From NCBI GenBank assembly GCA_037447335.1, contig JBBIGV010000067.1, positions 1 to 19,643 of the forward strand: a stretch of 19,643 nt of DNA, written 5' to 3'. A model generated the notes under the pieces. It ran no database searches. It worked only from the letters and a program-made list of their open reading frames with translations, and was not told the origin of the DNA. Made by a program: the position numbers and the translations under genes. Shown here one piece after another: positions 1 through 7,946 of this stretch. Source of the stretch: JBBIGV01 sp037447335. Lineage in GTDB: Bacteria; Bacteroidota; Ignavibacteria; Ignavibacteriales; Ignavibacteriaceae. Positions within the stretch are counted from its first letter, which is position 1; every line of letters begins with the position of its first letter.

Positions 1-9
1 TTTAAATGT

Positions 10-240
10 ATGAAATACTTTGTATATGTTATTAAAAGTTTAGAAGGCTATCACTACACAGGTATGACCGAGGATTTAGAGCGCAGATTAGCCGAACACA
101 ACAATAAAACCAAATCATTTTGGACAAAGCGAGGATCAGATTGGAGGTTAGTTTATACGGAAGAGTTTGAAAATAAGACCGAAGCACTCAGAAGAGAGAA
201 GTGGTTAAAAACTGGAGTTGGCAGGTGGGCTTTCAAATAA
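10..240 (+). CDS. Small GIY-YIG domain endonuclease-like protein
   Basis: A 76-residue protein made of one GIY-YIG nuclease module, the UvrC/YhbQ-like single-domain kind common in Bacteroidota. Visible landmarks are the N-terminal YFVYVIKS strand, the degenerate second half of the signature (YTG in GYHYTGMT, usually YIG), the arginine-rich helix DLERRLAEHN with the expected catalytic arginine, and the late TEALRREKWLK helix holding the usual glutamate. Family members are typically 80-100 residues, so this is complete but short at the C-terminus. The ATG at 10 is preferred because an ATG at 6 is out of frame. It stands alone, with no partner gene in view. The family's role, probably cutting branched or damaged DNA, is known only loosely. 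The family call is firm; the function is not. Confidence 0.85.
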   Translation: MKYFVYVIKSLEGYHYTGMTEDLERRLAEHNNKTKSFWTKRGSDWRLVYTEEFENKTEALRREKWLKTGVGRWAFK

Positions 241-509
241 GGAATTAAGAATCCTGAATTACTATATTTTGGGGTAATTTTAATTAAAGTTTTTTAATGG
301 TGCATAACTTCATGAAAACATTAACAATGCATCCTTATCGCGGCAAATCTTGTTTACCAACTTATCAACAGAACATTGGCAGCCAAAAAGAATGTTTGAA
401 TGGTTTTCTTTCATCCATTAATGCGATCTTCATTTGCTGAGATTTATGATAATCTTGAATTAAAATTTTGCCGAACATACTCTAACAAATAAAATTAAGC
501 AGGTTTCTA

Positions 510-959
510 ATGATGGAGTTCAAAAAAATCGATAACAAAATTGCTTCTTTTATGGAGCGTTGGGGCGTTATTGCATTACGAATTTCGTTAGGAATAATTT
601 TTATCTGGTTTGGTATTTTGAAAACAATCGGAATGTCGCCGGCTGAACCGCTTGTTAAAGCTACTGTCGGATGGCTGCCCTTTTTCAGCATAGACGGATG
701 GGTTGTCATCATCGGGTGGTGGGAGGTTATAATTGGAATTTCATTCTTGTTTCAAAAAACTATCCGTATCGCTATCGCACTGCTTGCTTTGCAAATGGCA
801 GGCACTTTTATGCCTTTGGTTATTCTTACAGAAGTAACTTTCCAACCGGGAGGTTTTCCCTATGCACCAACGATGGAAGGTCAGTACATAATTAAAAACC
901 TGCTGATCATATCAGCGGCACTTGTGGTTGGGGGAAGTGTAAGGAATCCGGGAGATTAG
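510..959 (+). CDS. DoxX/DUF417 (YkgB-like) small integral membrane protein
   Basis: A 149-residue inner-membrane protein with about four hydrophobic helices, near residues 18-40, 58-80, 84-106 and 124-146. The first helix reads ALRISLGIIFIWFGILK, which resembles the start of DoxX and of E. coli YkgB/RclC (DUF417). So do the EVIIGISFLF segment after a short polar loop and the GQYIIKNLLIISAALVV end. It is shorter than RclC because the periplasmic insert between helices 1 and 2 is reduced. The start is a double ATG (510 and 513); the ATG at 510 follows only a weak AGG. No operon partner is visible, and the aceEF operon converges on it from the right. DUF417 members are sometimes tied to oxidant stress, but no function can be assigned here. 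Confidence 0.75.
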   Translation: MMEFKKIDNKIASFMERWGVIALRISLGIIFIWFGILKTIGMSPAEPLVKATVGWLPFFSIDGWVVIIGWWEVIIGISFLFQKTIRIAIALLALQMAGTFMPLVILTEVTFQPGGFPYAPTMEGQYIIKNLLIISAALVVGGSVRNPGD

Positions 960-1426
960 TAACTATTACAAGACTGAAGTAAGGTATCGTTTGAATGAAC
1001 CGGTATGAGTATGACAAAATAACAGATCAATCCATACTTTTATTATCACAAGGACTTTAGTCTGATTTAAGTCGAAAGTGTGTCGGAACTATGCCGGAGG
1101 TGTAAGGGATTTAAACTACCGCAAAATGAAGCAAAATCAGGATTATTTTTCGCTGCCGGTTTTTGATAATGGCAGCAAGAATGTCATACGCTCATCTTAC
1201 TTTCTTTTAACTGACAAATTAGAAATAATGAGCGGAATTATTTATTTTTAAGCAGATAACTGATAATGCTTTTGATTTCCGGTTGAATAAGCTCACCCCA
1301 TTAATTATCCTTCTAATAATCCGGAGAAGGATTATGCTCGTCGGACATTGAAACATGATTTGCTGATTCGACAAAAGACGACGAGGTAAGAGTTCGTAAC
1401 AAAGTTTCGGATTACATCCCAACCCC
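960..1426. other. Non-coding gap between convergent genes, with hairpins
   Basis: No convincing gene lies in these 467 bases between the 3' ends of the DoxX-like gene and aceF. Inverted repeats are present: GCTGCC at 1152-1157 with GGCAGC at 1171-1176; ATCCTTCT at 1307-1314 with AGAAGGAT at 1325-1332; and CTCGTCG at 1337-1343 with CGACGAG at 1379-1385. None is followed by a T-run on either strand in the way an intrinsic terminator would be. The right end runs into a G-rich repeat core that overlaps the aceF stop. The stretch may be a decayed repeat element. Confidence 0.5.
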
Positions 1427-1435
1427 TCACCCCTC
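1422..1435 (-). repeat. Core of G-rich palindromic repeat overlapping the aceF stop
   Basis: On the minus strand this reads GAGGGGTGAGGGGT, followed by TGGG. The same 14 bases occur on the plus strand at 10281-10294 inside the degenerate sorting-domain gene, where GGG follows directly, so the two copies differ by a one-base indel beyond the core. The TGA inside the repeat is the aceF stop codon and the GAG GGG before it gives the last two residues (E-G). The left arm of the palindrome seen at 10271-10286 is absent here, so this would be a truncated copy. Two occurrences in one window suggest a dispersed repeat but do not prove it. Confidence 0.5.
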
Positions 1436-3118
1436 AACCAAAACTTTCAGCGGCTGTTCGAGTGATTCGGCAACCCATCGCAAAAAGCGCGCTGCATCCG
1501 CACCATCTATTATTCTGTGATCATAAGATAAGGATAACGGCAGCATTAACCGTGGAATAAATCTTCCTTCAATTAATACCGGCTCGTAACTTCCTCTTGA
1601 TACACCGAGGATCGCAGCTTCCGGTGAGTTTACTATCGGAGTAAATGATGTTCCCCCTATTCCGCCAAGATTTGTAATTGTAAAGCATCCGCCCTGCAAT
1701 TCATCGAGTGAGATTTTCTTATTCCTTGCCTTTTTTGCAAGCAGTGTAAGTTCAACTGAAATTTCTGTGATGTTTTTCTTATCTGCATCCTTAATGTTCG
1801 GTACGATGAGTCCATATTCAGTATCAACCGCAATACCTATGTTGTAATAATTTTTTAAAATTACTTCCTGCTTTTCCATATCAATGCTTGAGTTGAAGCG
1901 CGGGAATTTTTTTAATGCCGATGTAATTACTTTAACCAGTATTGCTGTTATGGTTAATTTGCCGCCGGCTTTTTCAACACCGGGATTAAAAGCTTTGCGT
2001 GCTTTTTCAAGTTCTGTTATATCAGCTTTATCGTGCTGGGTAACATGCGGAATAGAAACCCATGCATAACTGAGATGTTCAGCAGTTTTTGATCTTATTT
2101 TACTGAATGATTCGCGTTCAATGCTGCCGAACTTAGAGAAATCCGGTAAAGCTTCCTGTTTAACCCCGAATCCGCTGGCTTCTCTGGATTCGTTCAGCTT
2201 TTTGACATACGCTTTAACATCATCCATTGAAATTCTGCCTCCGGGACCGGAGCCGGGCACTTTATTTATATCAACGCCAAGCTCTCTTGCTATCCTTCTT
2301 ACTGAAGGAGCGGCAGGCGCTGCGCCTTTTGTTATAGGCGGCTGTTCATCTATCTCACCCGGTCTTGATGATTCAATTTCTCCTTTAGGTTTTATGTCCC
2401 ATTTAACTTCCTGCTTTTCTTCTTTTTTATCACCGGCTTTTTTCTCTTCCGGTTCAGGAGCCTTTTCCGCACTGTCTTCTTTAACTTCAGAAGTCTCAAC
2501 TTTAAATATTACCGAACCAACTTTTGCTTTTTCACCTTCTTTGATCAATATTTCTTTAATTATTCCGGATACAGGTGAGGGCACTTCAACTGTTGCTTTA
2601 TCGGTTTCAATTTCAATTAGTCCCTGGTCTTTTTCTATCCGGTCGCCGGCACTTACGATTACACCAATTACATCAGCCGAATCAATTCCTTCACCAAGTT
2701 CAGGCAGTTTAACATCAACTAATGTACTTTTGCCGGGCGTTGTTTTATCGGAAGGCTTTTTCTCATCGGATTTTTCTTTTGCTTTATCGTCAGTCTTCTT
2801 TTCAGGTTTTACTTCTTTCAGTTCATCAGAAGATTTTTTTTCTTCCTGTTTATCCTGCTTTTGATCTTTTGTGGAAGATTGACCATCCGTCACTTTAATT
2901 ATAACCTGACCAACTTTTATACTATCGCCTTCCTTAACAAGAACTTCTTCAATAGTTCCGCTCATAGTGGAGGGCACTTCAACCGTAGCTTTATCAGTTT
3001 CAATTTCAATCAGGCTTTGATCCTTTTCAATTTTATCGCCGGCTTTTACCAGCACGCTTACAATATCAGCCGATTCAATATTTTCGCCAAGTTCAGGCAG
3101 TTTAACTTCAATACTCAT
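1427..3118 (-). CDS. aceF: Pyruvate dehydrogenase E2, dihydrolipoamide acetyltransferase
   Basis: A 563-residue E2 core subunit that moves the acetyl group from E1-bound TPP to CoA through a swinging lipoyl arm. Two lipoyl domains are visible, at about residues 1-76 and 134-208, each with the lipoylation motif EIETDKATVEVPS (Lys43 and Lys174). Long Lys/Glu/Pro-rich linkers follow each. The E1/E3-binding domain lies near 270-306 (APSVRRIARELGV...GPGGRI). The catalytic domain occupies the C-terminal ~230 residues, with DHRIIDG near the end giving catalytic His534 and Asp538. It is 37 bases downstream of aceE, with AAGGAA ahead of the ATG, so the two are surely one operon. The two lipoyl units look like an internal duplication. 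The final V-E-G and stop fall in a G-rich repeat, suggesting a slightly altered C-terminus. No E3 (lpd) gene is present. Confidence 0.96.
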   Translation of the reverse strand: MSIEVKLPELGENIESADIVSVLVKAGDKIEKDQSLIEIETDKATVEVPSTMSGTIEEVLVKEGDSIKVGQVIIKVTDGQSSTKDQKQDKQEEKKSSDELKEVKPEKKTDDKAKEKSDEKKPSDKTTPGKSTLVDVKLPELGEGIDSADVIGVIVSAGDRIEKDQGLIEIETDKATVEVPSPVSGIIKEILIKEGEKAKVGSVIFKVETSEVKEDSAEKAPEPEEKKAGDKKEEKQEVKWDIKPKGEIESSRPGEIDEQPPITKGAAPAAPSVRRIARELGVDINKVPGSGPGGRISMDDVKAYVKKLNESREASGFGVKQEALPDFSKFGSIERESFSKIRSKTAEHLSYAWVSIPHVTQHDKADITELEKARKAFNPGVEKAGGKLTITAILVKVITSALKKFPRFNSSIDMEKQEVILKNYYNIGIAVDTEYGLIVPNIKDADKKNITEISVELTLLAKKARNKKISLDELQGGCFTITNLGGIGGTSFTPIVNSPEAAILGVSRGSYEPVLIEGRFIPRLMLPLSLSYDHRIIDGADAARFLRWVAESLEQPLKVLVEG

Positions 3119-3155
3119 TGATGATCTAAATTCCTTTTTCTTAAATAACTTTTAA

Positions 3156-5828
3156 TTATGTTGTCATCGGGTTACGTTTTTTTGAATTTATTCCTAATTC
3201 TTTTACTGCTTTTTCTATAACCTGTTCTTTTATCTTTCCTTCTTTAAAAAGTCCGTACAGCGTTGCAAGTACTACATGCTTTGCATCAACTTCAAAAAAG
3301 TCGCGCAGTTCTTTTCTTCCCTCACTGCGTCCGAAACCATCAGTTCCAAGAGAGTATAACCTTCCGGGCGCCCACTTGCCGACAGAATCGGGTAAAGCTT
3401 TAACATAATCTGAAGATGCAACAAATACACCCTCTTCATTCTTAAGCATTTTTGTAATGTAAGGAGTTTTTGGTTTCTCAAGCGGATTAAGGAGATTCCA
3501 TCTTTCAGCCTCGAGTGCATCTTTCCTCAGTTCTTTATAGCTGGTAACACTCCATACATCGGCAGCAACCTTATAATTTTCTTCCAGAATTTCCTGTGCT
3601 TTAAGAACTTCGTTTAGAATTGTCCCGCTGCCAAAAAGCTGCGCTTTAAGTTTTGCATTTTTCTTTTCTGAAGATCTGAATTTATACATTCCTTTAATAA
3701 TGCCTTCTTTAGCGCCCTGAGGCATGCTCGGCATTGCATAGTTCTCATTCATAATTGTGATATAGTAGAATATGTTTTCCTGGTCTTCATACATTCTCTT
3801 GATACCATCTCTGATTATAACCGCCAGCTCGTAAGCATAAGCAGGATCATAAGTAACAAGATTCGGAACTGGGTATGCAAGCAAATGGCTATGTCCATCC
3901 TGATGCTGAAGTCCTTCACCGTTAAGAGTAGTACGACCGGCGGTACCTCCAACCATAAATCCTTTTGTTTTCATATCAGCCGCAGCCCAAACAAGATCGC
4001 CTATCCTTTGAAATCCGAACATCGAATAGTAAATAAAGAAGGGTATCATATTTGTTCCATGCGTAGAATATGCAGTTCCGGCTGCAATGAAAGAAGACAT
4101 CGAACCGGCTTCAGTTATTCCTTCTTCGAGTATCTGTCCGTTCTTTGCTTCTTTATAATAGAGAAGAGAGTCTGCATCAACCGGTTCATATAACTGACCA
4201 ACGTGCGAATAAATTCCCACCTGTCTGAACAGCGATTCCATTCCAAAGGTGCGTGCTTCATCAGGAACAATCGGAACTATGAGTTTACCGATCTCTTTAT
4301 CCTTTAAAAGTTTTGCCAGTATTCTTACAAACACCATCGTAGTTGAAACTTCACGTCCTTCTGTTCCTTTATAGAATTCTTCAAACACAGATTCCGGAGG
4401 AGTTTTAAGCGGGCGTATATCACTATTGCGCGAAGGAACAAATCCTCCAAGCTCTTGTCTTCGCTGCTTAAGATATTTTATCTCCTGGCTGTCTTCATCG
4501 GGTTTGAAGAAAGGTGCATTGGAAATCTCTTCATCTGAAATAGGAATTCCGAAGCGGCTTCTGAATTCTCTCATTTCCTCTTCATTTAATTTTTTCTGCT
4601 GGTGAGTTATGTTTTTTCCTTCACCGCTTTCACCAAGACCGTATCCTTTAATTGTCTTTGCAAGAATAACTGTAGGCTGTCCGGTATGTTCAACAGCAGT
4701 TTTATAAGCAGCGTAAACTTTTTCCGGATCGTGTCCGCCTCGTTTCATTTTTGTTAATTGTTCATCTGTCATCTTCTCAGCCATCTTCAGTAATTCCGGT
4801 TCTTTACCAAAGAAATGCTCACGAATATAAGGTCCTCCTTCAACAGAGTATTTCTGATATTCACCATCAACAACCTCGCCCATTCTTTTGACAAGTTTGC
4901 CATCTGTATCTTTATCGAGCAGCGGATCCCAGTCAGTTCCCCAAATAACCTTGATCACATTCCAGCCTGCGCCGCGGAAAATTGCTTCCAGCTCCTGAAT
5001 GATCTTTCCGTTGCCGCGAACAGGTCCGTCAAGCCTTTGAAGGTTACAGTTAATAACGAAGATGAGATTATCGAGCTTCTCTCTTGAAGCAAGAGTAATA
5101 GCACCAAGAGTTTCAGGTTCATCGGTTTCGCCATCGCCAAGGAACGCCCATACCTTGCCGCCCGGCTTCTTCAACCCTCTGTCTTCAAGGTATCGGTTAA
5201 ACCGCGCCTGGTAAATCGCCATGATAGGACCGAGTCCCATTGATACTGTTGGAAATTCCCAGAAATCCGGCATAAGCCATGGATGTGGATAAGATGATAA
5301 ACCGCCGTTGGGTTTTAACTCACGTCTGAAATTTTCAATTTGTTCGCGGGAAATTCTTCCTTCAAGAAAAGCGCGTGCATAAATACCCGGAGATGCATGC
5401 CCCTGAAAATAGATCTGGTCACCGTCGTGATCGTCACCTTTACCGCGGAAAAAATGATTATATCCAATTTCATATAACGTTGCAGCAGAAGCGTAAGTAG
5501 AAATATGCCCTCCGATACCGCTTTCCGTTTTATTTGCCTTAACAACCATTGCCATTGCATTCCAGCGTATAAGACTTTTAATTCGACGTTCAATTTCGCG
5601 GTTGCCGGGGAAAGGCGGCTGAGCTTCTCTCGGAATAGTGTTTATATAAGGTGTGTTTGCGGTGAACGGAATGTGAACACCTGCTTTCTGTGCACGAATC
5701 TGAAGCTGTTGAAGCAGTTCTTTTACTCTTTCCGGTCCGCCGTGCTCAAGTACATAATCGAGTGAATAAAGCCATTCACGGGTTTCAATTTCTTCTGAAT
5801 TCTGATCCTTTTTTACCTGATCATTCAT
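3156..5828 (-). CDS. aceE: Pyruvate dehydrogenase E1, homodimeric type
   Basis: An 890-residue TPP-dependent decarboxylase, the same size as E. coli AceE (about 887), and the first enzyme of the pyruvate dehydrogenase complex. The N-terminal part shows the substrate-channel histidine segment YFQGHASPG (His144). The TPP/Mg motif begins with GDGETDEPE at residue 231 and ends near the N-C-N of FVINCNLQRLDGPV (about 260-262). The middle has VPDEARTFGMESLFRQ and the EGITEAGSMSSF segment with its cofactor-activating glutamate. The C-terminus is intact (TLYGLFKEGKIKEQVIEKA). This is the single-chain alpha2 form, not the split alpha/beta E1. The ATG at 5828 follows an AAGGA at a reasonable distance. 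It leads the aceE-aceF operon and is divergent from hicBA. Nothing suggests loss of activity. Confidence 0.97.
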   Translation of the reverse strand: MNDQVKKDQNSEEIETREWLYSLDYVLEHGGPERVKELLQQLQIRAQKAGVHIPFTANTPYINTIPREAQPPFPGNREIERRIKSLIRWNAMAMVVKANKTESGIGGHISTYASAATLYEIGYNHFFRGKGDDHDGDQIYFQGHASPGIYARAFLEGRISREQIENFRRELKPNGGLSSYPHPWLMPDFWEFPTVSMGLGPIMAIYQARFNRYLEDRGLKKPGGKVWAFLGDGETDEPETLGAITLASREKLDNLIFVINCNLQRLDGPVRGNGKIIQELEAIFRGAGWNVIKVIWGTDWDPLLDKDTDGKLVKRMGEVVDGEYQKYSVEGGPYIREHFFGKEPELLKMAEKMTDEQLTKMKRGGHDPEKVYAAYKTAVEHTGQPTVILAKTIKGYGLGESGEGKNITHQQKKLNEEEMREFRSRFGIPISDEEISNAPFFKPDEDSQEIKYLKQRRQELGGFVPSRNSDIRPLKTPPESVFEEFYKGTEGREVSTTMVFVRILAKLLKDKEIGKLIVPIVPDEARTFGMESLFRQVGIYSHVGQLYEPVDADSLLYYKEAKNGQILEEGITEAGSMSSFIAAGTAYSTHGTNMIPFFIYYSMFGFQRIGDLVWAAADMKTKGFMVGGTAGRTTLNGEGLQHQDGHSHLLAYPVPNLVTYDPAYAYELAVIIRDGIKRMYEDQENIFYYITIMNENYAMPSMPQGAKEGIIKGMYKFRSSEKKNAKLKAQLFGSGTILNEVLKAQEILEENYKVAADVWSVTSYKELRKDALEAERWNLLNPLEKPKTPYITKMLKNEEGVFVASSDYVKALPDSVGKWAPGRLYSLGTDGFGRSEGRKELRDFFEVDAKHVVLATLYGLFKEGKIKEQVIEKAVKELGINSKKRNPMTT

Positions 5829-6132
5829 AAAATATCCTTATCTATAAAATTTCGATTTTTAACAAAAATAAGCATTTTACAGCCAACGAATTGCTGAAAT
5901 TCGGGTTTTTCAGGCTTTTTTAATGCTCAAAATTGGAGTGAAAAAATACAAGAATTGACGCTGAATAACAAGGATTTGGAATGAGAGTGTGATCGAGGAT
6001 TTGATCAGGAATATTATTCTACTACTTGATATTATTAGTAATTAGTAATGCTCATTTTCAATATTTGATAGAGTATAGAAATTAAGTATTCTTTTCGTTA
6101 TTATTATTCAGACGATTATTAATGGATGTAAT
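5829..6132. other. Divergent intergenic region between aceE and hicB
   Basis: 304 AT-rich bases between two divergent units, so it should hold the aceE promoter (-) and the hicBA promoter and operator (+). A Bacteroidota-type -7 box candidate for aceE is listed separately. A short hairpin, CTGAAA at 5894-5899 with TTTCAG at 5908-5913, is followed by a T-run at 5916-5921 on the plus strand. No plus-strand gene ends there, so it is not called a terminator. Tandem ATTAGTA units occur near 6034-6050 in the half nearer hicB; HicBA usually represses itself, but no clear operator palindrome was found. Confidence 0.4.
5863..5870 (-). promoter_or_regulatory. Candidate -7 element of the aceE promoter
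   Basis: On the minus strand the octamer reads TATTTTTG, an exact match to the TAnnTTTG -7 consensus of Bacteroidota housekeeping promoters, about 35 bases upstream of the aceE ATG. The matching TTG of the -33 box is not at the expected 19-21 base spacing; a TTG lies only 13 bases upstream. It is also unsure that this lineage uses the Bacteroidota consensus, so this is a weak call. Confidence 0.3.
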
Positions 6133-6357
6133 ATGAAATTATATAACTATAAAATTGTAGTTGAGGAATGTGAAGAGGGTGGTTTTTATGCCGAATGCCC
6201 TGCTTTTCAAGGTTGCCACGTTGAAGGCGACACTTTTGAGGAAACTATGAAAGAAATGAAACATACTTTAAAAGCTTTCATAGACGATTATATTTCCAGA
6301 AATGAAGAACTTCCATCGGACAACTTTTTAGTTACTTCTATTCAAATATCGGTATGA
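6133..6357 (+). CDS. hicB: HicB-family antitoxin
   Basis: A 74-residue protein of the short HicB type (partial RNase H fold). Typical features are the N-terminal YKIVVEECEEGGFYAECPAF segment, the GCHVEGDTFEETMKEMKHTLKAFIDDYI helix region and a C-terminal beta strand. It lacks the C-terminal helix-turn-helix or ribbon-helix-helix DNA-binding domain found in longer HicB proteins, so self-repression may need the HicA complex or be weak. It would bind HicA and block its RNase site. The gene overlaps hicA by four bases (ATGA at 6354-6357), giving translational coupling, with the antitoxin first, the reverse of the E. coli order. Other ATG codons just upstream run straight into stops, which fixes the start at 6133. 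Confidence 0.88.
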   Translation: MKLYNYKIVVEECEEGGFYAECPAFQGCHVEGDTFEETMKEMKHTLKAFIDDYISRNEELPSDNFLVTSIQISV

Positions 6358-6590
6358 ACAACTTTTTTCCTGATGTAAATTCAAAGCAAATAATTAAGGT
6401 TATAGAAAAACTTGGTTTTGAATTAATCAGACAAACCGGAATCAGCCATGCTGTTTACAGAAGATCGGATGACGGTCGTCGAACCACTATTCCAATACAC
6501 GGTAAAAAATCTCTTAAACGAAAAACCATAAAATCAATTTGCAAGGACATAGGAATTAGCATCGATGAATTAAATGAGCTATTAAAATAA
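6354..6590 (+). CDS. hicA: HicA-family mRNA interferase toxin
   Basis: A 78-residue HicA/YcfA-like toxin with a double-stranded-RNA-binding-like fold, which in known members cleaves mRNA independently of ribosomes. The start is NSKQIIKVIEKLGFELIRQTG, shown here only as the first helix and loop. Next is the catalytic histidine segment GISHAVYRR (His32, in place of the commoner GSHxxY), the strand RRTTIPIHGKK with a second conserved histidine (His49), and the closing helix KRKTIKSICKDIGISIDEL. Length and order match the family. Its ATG overlaps the hicB stop. The pair has no other genes with it and lies between housekeeping aceEF and the exported proteins, as expected of a small acquired module. 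Confidence 0.9.
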   Translation: MNNFFPDVNSKQIIKVIEKLGFELIRQTGISHAVYRRSDDGRRTTIPIHGKKSLKRKTIKSICKDIGISIDELNELLK

Positions 6591-6642
6591 GTTCCGACTT
6601 TAATTTAATTCAAACTCTTAATATTGCTCTTACTATCTTATC

Positions 6643-6672
6643 TTGACATTGGCAAAGAAATTTCGCTATTTG
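6643..6672 (+). promoter_or_regulatory. Candidate promoter for the first exported repeat protein
   Basis: A perfect TTGACA at 6643-6648 is followed after 18 bases by TATTTG at 6667-6672, resembling sigma-70 -35 and -10 hexamers, 41 bases ahead of the ATG at 6713. The spacing is acceptable but the -10 is poor. It would drive the two tandem exported proteins as one unit. Confidence 0.35.
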
Positions 6673-6712
6673 TAAGCAGTTATTTTATCATTATTTATTC
6701 GCAGGGGCTTCT

Positions 6713-7933
6713 ATGAAGAGAATAATAGTTATAATCGCTTTCCTTTTTATCACTTCCGCACAAGTGTGTCCGCAACCTTTTTGGCAGGAATTAAATTTCC
6801 CGCTTGGCGGAATTGTGAGGTTTATCAAAACTAATCCAGATGGACATATATTTATTATTAACCAGCAAGGCTTTTATAGATCAACTGACAATGGATTAAT
6901 CTGGGATTCATTACCTCTTCCAGGTAACGCAATTGACGCAATTGCAATAAATTCAAAGAATGACATTTATTCCGGATATAATTATAGTCTTTATCGTTCA
7001 ACAGATAATGGAATTACCTGGAATTTAGTTGGATTGGAGGGTAGAAGAATTACTGCGATTGGGTTTAATAGTTTGGATCATATCTTCGTTGGGACTGAAA
7101 TTCCAGATTATACCACAATATATAGATCTACTGATAATGGACTTACCTGGACTGAACTCGGACTAACAGGTTCTTGGTCAAATGTAAACCTTATTCGTAT
7201 TAACGCATTAGATATAATCTTTGTGGTTCGTAATCAAATGCCTGAAATGGGATTGTTTGCTTCATTTGATAATGGTGAAACCTGGAACCTTCAAAGCATG
7301 TTCGTAAATTTTTCTATTGATTTCGATACTTCACACAATATTCTTGCTGGAAGGGATCAGGGAGTATTTTACTCAACAGATAATGGAATAACCTGGATTG
7401 ATAAAAATTTTGGTTTAATTAATCCGTTTGCTTATTCTGTAGTTATAAATTCTAAGGATCACTTTTTTATTTCAACTTCATCTGGTGTTTACAGATCAAG
7501 CAATCAGGGTCAGAATTGGGAGGAAATCAATAATGGTTTAGGGAACGCAGATATCAATCTGCTTCAAATAACCGAGGAAGGATATCTCTTTGCATCCGCA
7601 TTTGATGGCAGCGTTTATAGAAGTGTCAATACAACCACAAATATAACGAATGATTATCCATATTATCCTGAATTTTACAAACTCTCCCAAAACTACCCCA
7701 ATCCGTTCAACCCAGGCACAACGATAAGTTGGCAGTCGCCGGTTAGCTGTCATCAAGTACTTAAAGTATATGATATCCTTGGCAATGAAGTGGCAACACT
7801 AGTAGATGGTTTCAAAGATGCAGGTTATCATTCTGTTGAGTTTAATGCCGCAGGATTATCAAGCGGTGTTTACTTTTATAAATTGCAGGCAGGATCTTTC
7901 ACCGAAACAAAGAAGATGATGCTTTTAAGATAG
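6713..7933 (+). CDS. Secreted beta-propeller (BNR-like) protein with T9SS sorting domain
   Basis: A 406-residue exported protein. It has an N-terminal signal peptide (Lys-Arg, then IIVIIAFLFITSA), six to seven propeller repeats with the BNR/sortilin-like signature S-T-D-N-G-x-T-W (for example YRSTDNGITW), and a C-terminal type A sorting domain from about residue 322 (YPNPFNP at 328-334, ending KKMMLLR). In Bacteroidota such domains direct outer-membrane export by the type IX system and are then cleaved. It would therefore be released or held at the cell surface. The ATG at 6713 follows a GCAGGGGCT region, a fair ribosome site. The next gene starts ten bases after its stop, and the two share a nearly identical sorting-domain block. 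The ligand or role is unknown. BNR repeats occur in sialidases, but no sialidase catalytic residues can be recognised. Confidence 0.85.
   Translation: MKRIIVIIAFLFITSAQVCPQPFWQELNFPLGGIVRFIKTNPDGHIFIINQQGFYRSTDNGLIWDSLPLPGNAIDAIAINSKNDIYSGYNYSLYRSTDNGITWNLVGLEGRRITAIGFNSLDHIFVGTEIPDYTTIYRSTDNGLTWTELGLTGSWSNVNLIRINALDIIFVVRNQMPEMGLFASFDNGETWNLQSMFVNFSIDFDTSHNILAGRDQGVFYSTDNGITWIDKNFGLINPFAYSVVINSKDHFFISTSSGVYRSSNQGQNWEEINNGLGNADINLLQITEEGYLFASAFDGSVYRSVNTTTNITNDYPYYPEFYKLSQNYPNPFNPGTTISWQSPVSCHQVLKVYDILGNEVATLVDGFKDAGYHSVEFNAAGLSSGVYFYKLQAGSFTETKKMMLLR
7760..7894 (+). repeat. Sorting-domain block, copy 1 (45 codons)
   Basis: This in-gene block encodes 45 residues from LKVYDILGNEV to YKLQAG. 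They are identical to residues encoded at 10020-10154 in the next gene. The two DNA copies differ at six positions, all in third codon positions and all synonymous, while the rest of the two proteins has diverged widely. It is the core of the type IX sorting domain. Confidence 0.9.
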
Positions 7934-7946
7934 GAGAGCTGTTTTG
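7932..7946 (+). promoter_or_regulatory. Ribosome binding site that sets a TTG start
   Basis: AGGAG at 7932-7936 overlaps the stop codon of the preceding gene and lies seven bases before a TTG at 7944. That TTG begins a hydrophobic signal peptide directly, and no ATG is available nearby in the frame. The site is stronger than most in the window and decides the start of the second exported protein. Confidence 0.75.

Noticed and set aside
297..440. A 47-codon plus-strand frame between the first two genes
   Set aside because: It has no recognisable motif, no clear ribosome site and no hydrophobic or charged pattern typical of a small real protein.
1219..1437. A 72-codon minus-strand frame starting inside the aceF end
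   Set aside because: It covers the G-rich repeat and hairpins, has no ribosome site or domain, and is probably chance in repeat DNA.
2121..2864. A 247-codon open frame on the plus strand opposite aceF
   Set aside because: It lies wholly antisense to the lipoyl and linker region of aceF, is rich in Ser/Thr/Pro/Phe as expected from reversed Lys/Glu codons, and has no recognisable domain.
5894..5921. Hairpin followed by a T-run on the plus strand
   Set aside because: No plus-strand gene ends upstream of it (aceE points away), so it has nothing obvious to terminate and the stem is only six pairs.
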